Origin: a virus
DNA: 64,000 nucleotides
Direction: 5' to 3' (one strand)
IMG/VR virus record: IMGVR_UViG_3300022752_002834
Coordinates: 54,292 to 118,291 of that record
The notes beneath the pieces were generated by a model, which searched no databases, was not told the DNA's origin, and saw nothing but the letters and a program-made list of their open reading frames with translations. Within the stretch, counting starts at the first letter, position 1. Every line of letters starts with the position of its first letter. Of this stretch, positions 58,951-64,000 are shown in pieces. The translations under genes were made by a program, and so were the position numbers.

Positions 58951-58999
58951 TCTCACTGACTGTATTGCAATATGTTGATCTCGACGCTTCGCGTGAGAC
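58951..58999 (-). promoter_or_regulatory. Element L copy 3, in the 5' leader of 58685..58912
   Basis: GTCTCACGCGAAGCG... closing with CAGTCAGTGAGA; the ends match copies 1 and 2 but the middle differs. Confidence 0.65.
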
Positions 59000-59072
59000 A
59001 CCCCACGATTTCGTTAGATTACCCAAGTCTCCCAGCTTAACATATGAGAGAATACGATAATCCCGTACCCCC

Positions 59073-59101
59073 ATTATACCTTATCGACATACTGAACGCA
59101 A
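59073..59101 (-). promoter_or_regulatory. Promoter with weak -35
   Basis: Minus strand TTGCGT, 17 bases, TATAAT; serves 58685..58912 through a leader of about 150 bases. Confidence 0.5.
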
Positions 59102-59120
59102 GTCCTTGAGAGGAAACAAC

Positions 59121-59151
59121 TTACGTCAAATGGTTCTATAAAATGACGTAA
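59121..59151 (-). repeat. Inverted repeat TTACGTCA/TGACGTAA
   Basis: Perfect eight-base arms with a 15-base loop, next to element B copy 1. May act as hairpin or operator. Confidence 0.55.
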
Positions 59152-59227
59152 CCCCTTGAAAATAAAAGACTTATGAATCCGGCGGCGGGCCGCGTTCGCC
59201 CTAAACCCTTGTGGGGCAAGGACTTAG
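59144..59227 (-). repeat. Element B copy 1 (structured 3' element)
   Basis: Minus strand: TAAGTCCTTG-CCCCA-CAAGGGTTTA hairpin (10 pairs incl. G-U), then a GC-rich GGGC...GCCC segment, then a second TAAGTC-type hairpin. Lies after gene 59244..59504. Confidence 0.75.
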
Positions 59228-59243
59228 AGCAAATCGCGTTTTC

Positions 59244-59504
59244 CTAGATAGAATCGAAGTAGGCTTTGGCTTCCTTCATCTTTTCTTGAATGCCCTTGTG
59301 TACAGGCGTATCCTTATTTACCTTTTCGTATTCTTCGATCACGGGCGGTTCATAATCACAAGTATAAAACCCCGCATTTTGTTCAAGGTAATCCATACTT
59401 ACCTCGCCCAAAAGTTCGTGAAGTTCGTCAGGGTCTTTTGCCTCTACTACAAACTTGGCCTTTTTGGCTTCAACATAGTTCATCGTTACTTGATACTTTG
59501 GCAT
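59244..59504 (-). CDS. Small hypothetical protein
   Basis: 86 residues from MPKYQVTMNYVEAKKAKF (AAGGA site). The start YQVTMNYVEAKKAKFVVEAK with DPDELHELLG recalls DpnD/PcfM-like small domains. A hairpin precedes the gene and element B follows it. GC-richer than the central window. Confidence 0.72.
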   Translation of the reverse strand: MPKYQVTMNYVEAKKAKFVVEAKDPDELHELLGEVSMDYLEQNAGFYTCDYEPPVIEEYEKVNKDTPVHKGIQEKMKEAKAYFDSI

Positions 59505-59534
59505 ATTATATTCCTTATAAAGTAGTGAGAGCGG

Positions 59535-59571
59535 GATGGCGGGCGAAAGAAAGATATATTCCCGCCACCCC
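59535..59571 (-). promoter_or_regulatory. Intercistronic hairpin
   Basis: Stem GGTGGCGGG/CCCGCCATCC with an 17-base loop between DUF932 gene and 59244..59504, without a U-tract; more likely an mRNA processing or stabilising hairpin than a terminator. Confidence 0.55.
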
Positions 59572-59585
59572 AACCCTCCCACTAA

Positions 59586-60782
59586 CTAAGCGTTAAGACT
59601 GTAAACCTTCTCGTAATCCTTGTCGGTGAACGTATCCGCACGACGAAGGATGGTTGCCCAGCGGTCAGCGGACGTTGCCATTAGACTGCCAGCAATCTCA
59701 TCGAACTTGACCCATGTAGTATTATCAAACTTCTGACCAGCACGGGTCAAGCCGTTGATGATACCGAACAGGTTACGATTTCCAGCCTCATATTCTCCAT
59801 ACTGATTAAGGAACTCCGTAGCCTCACGCTTGCTCAGTTTATAATCCGAAGCAACCGACGCCACGATACCCTTAATACTAGCCTTACCAGTTTCCATCGA
59901 ACGGGTAGCGAGGAACTGCTTGATACCCGGAGCGAGGAGCGGAATCTGGTGTTGGATATTCCTAGCGATTTCCAACTTCAGACTATCAAGGTCGATATTA
60001 CCGCGATGAACCTTGCGAATCTTTTCGCCAGAAGTCTGACCCCAGATGCAACCGTTCATGCAAATCGCACGAAACAAACTAGGCGTCTGACTAATGCGGC
60101 GAGTACCGATCTCGCAGTTACCCACACTAATCATACCACCGTAATCACTATCGTCCGCACCATAGTCCATAATGGTATCGGGGATAAGAACATTACCATA
60201 GATGGTATCCTCATCGCCACGCCAGTGACTAAAGCGACCGCCGGGAATAAACTCCGACAGCACTTCCAAATACCACCGATTATCAATCGGAGCATACTTG
60301 TCGGTCACGAACGCACGGCAAGTACCGTCCGTATAAGTACGCAGCCGGAACTGCTTGTCGGGATCAACGTGACGCAACGCATTGTTACCAACGATAGCCA
60401 TAGTATTAGCATCGCCAGCGTCGAAATCCTCACTCTTTCGCATCTCACGCAAAAACGTGGACGAAGGAATATCGCTACGCACACTAAACTGCTCAATAGC
60501 ATGATCGGTCGGGCGGAACTTGCGACCATCATTCAACTGAAGATAGAAGTGTCCCTTGTCGGCAACACAAGCAATATCCTTGGTGGCAACCATGATATCT
60601 TCACGATTTTCCACAGCCATCTGACAGGCTTGCATAACCTGCTCATAGGTCTGGGTCTTTGCCCACCAATCCTTATGAACGTGCGTACCATCTTGAAAAC
60701 CCGTACCGGTAGCACCTTGAAGGGTGCGAACAAAAGAGCCAGCATTGGGATCGCTATTAATCTGCAACTTCTCGTAACTCAT
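59586..60782 (-). CDS. DUF932-like protein
   Basis: 398 residues from MSYEKLQINSDPN (AGGAG). Family pattern: FRPTDHAIEQFSVRSDIPSS, RHVDPDKQFRLRTYTDGTCR, AFVTDKYAPIDNRWYLEVLS, ISQTPSLFRAICMNGCIWGQ, then HRGNIDLDSLKLEIARNIQH. DUF932 proteins are common in phages and plasmids, role unresolved. Highly biased to C/G-ending codons, suggesting strong expression; promoter at 60820..60847. Confidence 0.85.
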   Translation of the reverse strand: MSYEKLQINSDPNAGSFVRTLQGATGTGFQDGTHVHKDWWAKTQTYEQVMQACQMAVENREDIMVATKDIACVADKGHFYLQLNDGRKFRPTDHAIEQFSVRSDIPSSTFLREMRKSEDFDAGDANTMAIVGNNALRHVDPDKQFRLRTYTDGTCRAFVTDKYAPIDNRWYLEVLSEFIPGGRFSHWRGDEDTIYGNVLIPDTIMDYGADDSDYGGMISVGNCEIGTRRISQTPSLFRAICMNGCIWGQTSGEKIRKVHRGNIDLDSLKLEIARNIQHQIPLLAPGIKQFLATRSMETGKASIKGIVASVASDYKLSKREATEFLNQYGEYEAGNRNLFGIINGLTRAGQKFDNTTWVKFDEIAGSLMATSADRWATILRRADTFTDKDYEKVYSLNA

Positions 60783-60819
60783 AATCAAACTCCTAGTAGT
60801 GGGAACTAACAACTCTCGT

Positions 60820-60847
60820 ATTATACAGGATCATTCGGCATTGTCAA
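60820..60847 (-). promoter_or_regulatory. Strong promoter of the DUF932 gene
   Basis: Minus strand TTGACA, 16 bases, TATAAT; spacer starts ATGCCGA. Confidence 0.87.
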
Positions 60848-61064
60848 GGTCGGAAAACAAACTATCGAAACACGATCCACAAGTATTAGAAATAAGCAAC
60901 TCACGCTCATTCGCGGAAAGATAATCTAATACTTTTTCAATCGGGCCGGAACCGCTCATCCAATCAATAACGTCCTCTTTATTGACAATAATGGAAATAA
61001 TATTGCCACACTTCCAGCACTGGCAATCCATCACAAATGAACGATCTTGGTATGCCGCAACCAT
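60831..61064 (-). CDS. Small zinc-binding protein
   Basis: 77 residues, AAGGTGAAAC before the ATG. Two pairs CQCWKCGN and CGSCFDSLF, around WMSGSGPIEKVLDYLSANER. This small Cys4 protein recurs in phages; function unknown. Its last codons contain the promoter of the next gene. Confidence 0.76.
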   Translation of the reverse strand: MVAAYQDRSFVMDCQCWKCGNIISIIVNKEDVIDWMSGSGPIEKVLDYLSANERELLISNTCGSCFDSLFSDLDNAE

Positions 61065-61081
61065 GTTTCACCTTTTCCACG

Positions 61082-61110
61082 ATCATACCATACAGTATCG
61101 GCACTGTCAA
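61082..61110 (-). promoter_or_regulatory. Strong promoter
   Basis: Minus strand TTGACA, 17 bases, TATGAT; spacer GTGCCGATACTG shares ten bases with the rIIA promoter. Confidence 0.85.
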
Positions 61111-61135
61111 GCCTCTACCATTAGAAATATTTTTT

Positions 61136-61217
61136 GACGTAAACCCTTGGTATCAAAGGACTTATGTCGAGCGGGGCGGGCCGCATCGGCCCTAAACCCT
61201 TATGGGGCAAGGACTTA
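61136..61217 (-). repeat. Element B copy 2
   Basis: Minus strand: TAAGTCCTTG-CCCCA-TAAGGGTTTA hairpin, GGGCC-GATGC-GGCCC hairpin, then TAAGTCCTT-TGATACC-AAGGGTTTA hairpin. Between gene 61221..61403 and promoter 61082..61110. Confidence 0.78.
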
Positions 61218-61220
61218 AGA

Positions 61221-61403
61221 TCACCCGTCAAACTCTTCTATTTTTCCAGTAGAAGGCTCACGAACTTTTAGAAAAGCCCATGATTCCATATGTTTAGTAC
61301 TTTCATCTGGATATTGAGGCATAAGATCACTACATTTGTTCATAGCGTCTTCAATAGATTCACAATCACGCATAACAATATCAACAGTAAGATAGTGGTA
61401 CAT
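61221..61403 (-). CDS. Small hypothetical protein
   Basis: 60 residues from MYHYLTVDIVMRD, ATG within the end of 61405..61614. Compact pattern with ESWAFLKVREPSTGKIEEF. Followed by element B copy 2. Confidence 0.68.
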   Translation of the reverse strand: MYHYLTVDIVMRDCESIEDAMNKCSDLMPQYPDESTKHMESWAFLKVREPSTGKIEEFDG

Positions 61404-61404
61404 A

Positions 61405-61614
61405 TTAGACTTTCTGGTAGTAGTTATCGAACACTTCCTGCCACGTTGGAAACTCATAGAACGGATCGCCCTCATTCACGCAAACGCCCGTCTTATCATT
61501 ATAAATGTCATAGAAAGAAACATTCCTCTTATCCATATCACGCAAGGACTCATAGCAAGCGTATACGCTAAACGTAACATCGTCCATAACATATGTAGCA
61601 ACTAGTTCATTCAT
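61405..61614 (-). CDS. Small hypothetical protein
   Basis: 69 residues (VTFSVYACYESLRDMDKRNV, FPTWQEVFDNYYQKV). ATG overlaps the previous stop (ATGA). Function unknown. Confidence 0.7.
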   Translation of the reverse strand: MNELVATYVMDDVTFSVYACYESLRDMDKRNVSFYDIYNDKTGVCVNEGDPFYEFPTWQEVFDNYYQKV

Positions 61615-61784
61615 TGGTTATACTCCCTTACGTCTATAATGTTATCTTCTGTCAACTGACCAAAAAACTCGGGGTCTTCATATACCGTGTTATTTATGAA
61701 ATCTGCGATTTCTTCTTTGGTTGTTAGTTCTTCCATATTATGGATATGAAAGTACATCATGATTTTGACTTCTTTGATATTCAT
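61611..61784 (-). CDS. 57-residue acidic protein
   Basis: Reads MNIKEVKIMMYFHIHNMEEL... and ends DNIIDVREYNQ, with the stop overlapping the next ATG. Below usual length cut-offs. Function unknown. Confidence 0.66.
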   Translation of the reverse strand: MNIKEVKIMMYFHIHNMEELTTKEEIADFINNTVYEDPEFFGQLTEDNIIDVREYNQ

Positions 61785-61943
61785 ATGCTTATCCAGTTTG
61801 GTTGGGGGAATATTGGTACTTTATAACATGACACAAAACTATTCCTATTTATTTCTTATCTTGATACAGCAAACTCCAAACGAATATCATAATCATGAGT
61901 TCTAGCAACTAATCTCCCTAAGTGAAATGATAACATAACACAG
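61785..61943. other. Gene-free stretch before tRNA-Ile
   Basis: About 160 bases between tRNA-Ile and the small genes downstream. I see no gene and no strong terminator; tRNA and downstream genes may share one transcript. Confidence 0.4.
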
Positions 61944-62019
61944 TAGGGCGTGTACGAGTCGAACGTACCTATGAACACCTTATAAGAGTGTCGGATGCAA
62001 CCGGCTTACCTTACGCCCC
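61944..62019 (-). tRNA. tRNA-Ile (UAU)
   Basis: 76 bases. Acceptor GGGGCGT/ACGCCCT, discriminator A, anticodon stem ACACT/GGTGT with loop CTTATAA (anticodon TAT), T arm GTACG-TTCGACT-CGTAC. Reads AUA, rare in many hosts but frequent in this AT-rich genome. Confidence 0.9.
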
Positions 62020-62024
62020 GTGAA

Positions 62025-62059
62025 CGAGTGACCCGCACCATTATAGCACGGGCCACTCG
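62025..62059 (-). promoter_or_regulatory. Inverted repeat around the -10 box of the tRNA-Ile promoter
   Basis: CGAGTGGCCCG and CGGGTCACTCG (10 of 11 paired) enclose TGCTATAATGGTG. May be an operator or a terminator/anti-structure for the upstream transcript. Confidence 0.7.
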
Positions 62060-62068
62060 CTCTGTCAA
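62040..62068 (-). promoter_or_regulatory. Promoter of tRNA-Ile
   Basis: Minus strand TTGACA, 17 bases, TATAAT, both at consensus, about 20 bases before the tRNA. Confidence 0.87.
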
Positions 62069-62074
62069 GGGAGA

Positions 62075-62284
62075 TCAGCGATAGCAGGACGTTTCCAGCA
62101 TCTTAGAAAACAGGAGCGTTCGCACAGTATTATCCATAGCACGAACCACAGCATACTTACCATTCGGGCCAGTACCAACACGCTCAACACGACCCGTGTG
62201 GAACTTCAGAATGTTCCTATTACCATGAAGCGGATACTTGCAGCGAATGTGACGATCCTTCTTCAGACTAGCAAAGTTATTCAT
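62075..62284 (-). CDS. Small basic protein
   Basis: 69 residues from MNNFASLKKDRHIRC. Short beta-type pattern (HTGRVERVGTGPNGKYAVVR), basic; possibly nucleic-acid binding (SH3/KOW-like). GGAGG site within the end of 62290..62430. Confidence 0.72.
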   Translation of the reverse strand: MNNFASLKKDRHIRCKYPLHGNRNILKFHTGRVERVGTGPNGKYAVVRAMDNTVRTLLFSKMLETSCYR

Positions 62285-62289
62285 TGTAA

Positions 62290-62430
62290 TCAACCTCCAA
62301 AAACTTCTTTTTCAACTTGCGAGAAAGTCACGTTGACCTTCTTCCCTTGACAATCAACCACAACACCCTCGCGGGTAATCTTCACAACAGTACCAACTTT
62401 GAGTTTAGTACCAATACCAACAATCTTCAT
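62290..62430 (-). CDS. 46-residue KOW/S1-like protein
   Basis: Reads MKIVGIGTKLKVGTVVKITR... with GVVVDCQGKKVNVTFSQVEK; AAGGAG seven bases upstream. Small beta-barrel pattern. Coupled to 62075..62284, which looks similar in kind. Confidence 0.72.
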   Translation of the reverse strand: MKIVGIGTKLKVGTVVKITREGVVVDCQGKKVNVTFSQVEKEVFGG

Positions 62431-62453
62431 TTCATTTCTCCTTGACGTTACTA

Positions 62454-62825
62454 TCACCACCAACTATCGTACACCACGGTCAACCCATTGTCAAGAGCCT
62501 CGCGGGCCTTATTGACAAAATCCAGATCCTGTCGCTTGTAATAGTCATCGCTATCACTACCGAAGAAAAATCCTACGGTTTGTGGCAAACCAGATCCACG
62601 CACAGCATCTTCTAGATCGTCCAAATCTTCCTTGGTCAACTCTAGCGGAATACAGTTGAACTCGCTCATGCCCATACCATCTTCATCTTCGCGGCGACCG
62701 GGACGGCCCTTGCTTTCCCAAAGGTTTTCCATCCAGCCTTGAAGATTAGGATGCTTACGCCAGTAGGCAAGTTCTTCCTTCGATCCGTTACTACTAACCG
62801 CAAATGCAAACTGATCTAAACCCAT
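62454..62825 (-). CDS. Phage protein, often misannotated as phosphoglycerate kinase
   Basis: 123 residues, AGGAG site. MGLDQFAFAVSS, YWRKHPNLQGWMENLWESKG and CIPLELTKEDLDDLEDAVRG are blocks of a widespread phage/bacterial family without known function. The leader contains the stem-loop at 62858..62908. Strong codon bias suggests high expression. Confidence 0.82.
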   Translation of the reverse strand: MGLDQFAFAVSSNGSKEELAYWRKHPNLQGWMENLWESKGRPGRREDEDGMGMSEFNCIPLELTKEDLDDLEDAVRGSGLPQTVGFFFGSDSDDYYKRQDLDFVNKAREALDNGLTVVYDSWW

Positions 62826-62857
62826 TATAAATCTCCTAGTTAGTGGTGGTTAGAGCC

Positions 62858-62908
62858 GATACTAGATTACTAGCGATTCCGATCTAAGCGTGGCGTTCAT
62901 CTAGTATC
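62858..62908 (-). promoter_or_regulatory. 5'-terminal stem-loop with a 16S rRNA-like loop
   Basis: Perfect ten-base arms GATACTAGAT/ATCTAGTATC. The loop and first bases of the 3' arm hold TCGGAATCGCTAGTAATC (62865..62882), which I recall as a conserved stretch of bacterial 16S rRNA. The stem begins at the expected transcription start of promoter 62912..62940. Confidence 0.75.
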
Positions 62909-62911
62909 GAC

Positions 62912-62940
62912 ATTCTAACCGAACGACTTTAGAAAATCAA
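62912..62940 (-). promoter_or_regulatory. Promoter of 62454..62825
   Basis: Minus strand TTGATT, 17 bases, TAGAAT; the transcript would start at the stem-loop 62858..62908. Confidence 0.72.
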
Positions 62941-63191
62941 GCCTCGACCGTTTCGGCAACCTCGGCCTTGGGAGCCTTGGGCGGCTTCGGAGTAGCAAGG
63001 CTCACGCCAGCCACACGCTTCGCCCACACCTTGTAACCCTGCTCCTTCATAACCTCAGTCTTGACACCATGAACCGCACACAGCGTACCGATACCGTCGA
63101 TAGCAGCGAGCAGCGAACCACGAACACCCTCAACGTCAACGCCAACCGGCGAATCAGTCACAATATCAACCGTAAAAGAAAACTTCTGCAT
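62937..63191 (-). CDS. Small Ala/Lys/Pro-tailed protein
   Basis: 84 residues from MQKFSFTVDIVTD (AAGGAG). A domain with VRGSLLAAIDGIGTLCAVHG and a low-complexity tail (TPKPPKAPKAEVAETVEA). High GC, C/G-ending codons. Function unknown. Confidence 0.76.
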   Translation of the reverse strand: MQKFSFTVDIVTDSPVGVDVEGVRGSLLAAIDGIGTLCAVHGVKTEVMKEQGYKVWAKRVAGVSLATPKPPKAPKAEVAETVEA

Positions 63192-63239
63192 AATCATCTC
63201 CTTTGTTATCAAGTTAGTGTTATCAACCTTACTCCAATG

Positions 63240-63268
63240 ATTCTACTATGTAGTATCGGCCTTGTCAA
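63240..63268 (-). promoter_or_regulatory. Strong promoter
   Basis: Minus strand TTGACA, 17 bases, TAGAAT; spacer AGGCCGATAC resembles the rIIA and 61082..61110 promoters. Serves 62937..63191. Confidence 0.85.
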
Positions 63269-63293
63269 GCACCGTTCTTGAAAAAATATTTTT

Positions 63294-63378
63294 TGCTCTA
63301 AGTCGTTGTGGCGTAAGGACTTACGACAAATCCGGCCCCCGGCCTTGTTCCTAAATCCTTACCCAGCAAGGACTTACG
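63294..63378 (-). repeat. Element B copy 3
   Basis: Minus strand: TAAGTCCTTG-CTGGG-TAAGGATTTA hairpin, GGCC/GGCC hairpin, then a TAAGTC...GACTTA hairpin. Its first TAA is the stop codon of 63374..63745. Confidence 0.76.
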
Positions 63379-63745
63379 ACAAGTACCCTTCGCAACCAAG
63401 CGATGTCAGGTCACGCAGCAACTGCTCGGCCTTTTCGGGAGTGCTAAGAGTAAGACTGATGGCCTTTCCACCATCACGCCAATGTCCGCTCTCGTCGTAG
63501 CGACCAACCATGCCATCGGTCCAATCCTTCGATTCCTTCAATCCCCAGCCGGTGTGCTGTCGAACAGCCTTGATGCAAGGGATACGATTGTTTGTATCCA
63601 TGCCGTCAGTGATAGTAACCCTACGCTTCTGGTTCACGCCCAAAGCCACCTCCAGCGCACACACGATCTTCTCGTACATGTCCAGATGGCAACCGTTCGA
63701 CACCAGATTCAGAGCCTCACGAACACTCAGTTCAACCTTAATCAT
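63374..63745 (-). CDS. Protein with ribosomal L7/L12 C-terminal domain
   Basis: 123 residues. The middle IPCIKAVRQHTGWGLKESKD aligns with the L7/L12 (bL12) C-terminal block IKAVR..TGLGLKEAKD, followed by a ~25-residue insertion and TPEKAEQLLRDLTSLGC. The bL12 dimerisation N-terminal domain is absent; instead residues 1-45 form a separate helical part (CHLDMYEKIVCALEVALG). In ribosomes this domain recruits translational GTPases. C/G-ending codons. Confidence 0.82.
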   Translation of the reverse strand: MIKVELSVREALNLVSNGCHLDMYEKIVCALEVALGVNQKRRVTITDGMDTNNRIPCIKAVRQHTGWGLKESKDWTDGMVGRYDESGHWRDGGKAISLTLSTPEKAEQLLRDLTSLGCEGYLS

Positions 63746-63984
63746 ATTCCAAAACTTTCTGTATACTTAGGGTTTATTTCGCTAATACCGTCAAAACTAC
63801 CGTTACGCTCTTCTAGAATATAAACTTGCTTACCATCGGTAATCAAGGTATCATATTCCGTTCCATCCCAAATGAACTCGTTATTGTCGCTTTCTCGTCG
63901 CCAGTGTGGATCACGAAGTGGATTATAAAACAACTTCTCAAGATTGTCAACAGGCAGAGCGGGATAAAAATCCTTCCTCAACAT
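63742..63984 (-). CDS. Small hypothetical protein
   Basis: 80 residues (MLRKDFYPALPVDNLEKLFY, TLITDGKQVYILEERNGSFD). Overlaps the L7/L12-like gene by four bases. Near the window edge, but start and stop are both visible. Function unknown. Confidence 0.7.
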   Translation of the reverse strand: MLRKDFYPALPVDNLEKLFYNPLRDPHWRRESDNNEFIWDGTEYDTLITDGKQVYILEERNGSFDGISEINPKYTESFGI

Positions 63985-64000
63985 AACTTCTTCACATCGC

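Noticed and set aside
59949-60809. Long plus-strand open frame (286 codons) opposite the DUF932 gene
   Set aside because: Antisense shadow: the minus-strand gene matches a known family and its C/G-ending codons create the open frame; no ribosome binding site on the plus strand.
58535-63378. CRISPR array or known riboswitch as explanation of the repeats
   Set aside because: Copies are far apart, unequal and lie in untranslated regions of separate genes; they do not match any riboswitch consensus I know.

Overview
The window reads as one continuous piece of a large, AT-rich, tailed double-stranded DNA bacteriophage. It carries a near-complete phage replication and nucleotide set: a family C DNA polymerase, a proofreading-type exonuclease, DnaB-type helicase, DnaG-type primase, RecA/UvsX recombinase, SSB, ATP-dependent ligase, NrdA/NrdB, dUTPase, ThyX, dCMP deaminase and dNMP kinase. 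It also has T4-type rIIA/rIIB, PhoH, tail-fibre and beta-helix genes, six HNH endonucleases, tRNAs and a phage tmRNA. Almost every gene lies on the minus strand, with 1-20 base overlaps (ATGA, TAATG) and clear AGGAG-type ribosome binding sites. No terminase, portal or major capsid gene is visible. A full-length DUF1501 gene of planctomycete type (53.0-54.3 kb) makes a Planctomycetota host a reasonable guess, but this is inference.

Layout, in plus coordinates (transcription runs right to left). 0-4.1 kb: a DNA polymerase gene split in two by an HNH / exonuclease / HNH cassette. 4.1-15.4 kb: small proteins, a glycosyltransferase, RecB-like nuclease, dNMP kinase, primase, helicase, a VSR/DUF559-like nuclease and RecA. 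15.4-21.3 kb: PhoH, dUTPase and ribonucleotide reductase, with HNH genes wedged between them. 21.3-31.1 kb: membrane proteins, a lipoprotein, a tandem gene pair, beta-helix and tail-fibre proteins, a papain-like protein, a holin-like protein and a PAS-domain membrane protein. 31.1-37.5 kb: sigma-like factor, glycosyltransferase, nucleotide enzymes, SSB, dCMP deaminase, GMP reductase. 37.5-44.6 kb: tRNA-Tyr, rIIB/rIIA, ThyX, a secreted trypsin-like protease, an AlkB-like oxygenase, tmRNA and an exported thioredoxin-like protein. 44.6-50.1 kb: a tight chain of very small genes, many under 60 codons. 50.2-57.3 kb: tRNA cluster, DNA ligase, DUF1501, UvdE. 57.3-64 kb: a region of short, strongly promoted (presumably early) genes, richer in G+C, separated by structured intergenic elements.

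Control signals are unusually legible. More than a dozen minus-strand promoters match TTGACA-N16/17-TATAAT closely, as expected for the host housekeeping sigma factor. In the 58.5-63.4 kb region the transcripts carry repeated structured elements: three copies of a GTCTCAC..GTGAGA element, three copies of a two-to-three-hairpin 3' element with compensatory base changes, and one 5'-terminal stem-loop whose loop has 18 bases that, from memory, equal a universally conserved stretch of 16S rRNA. Together with an L7/L12 C-terminal-domain protein, a tmRNA and tRNAs for A/T-rich codons, these point to a set of functions acting on host translation. This is the part of the window I consider most likely to be undescribed.
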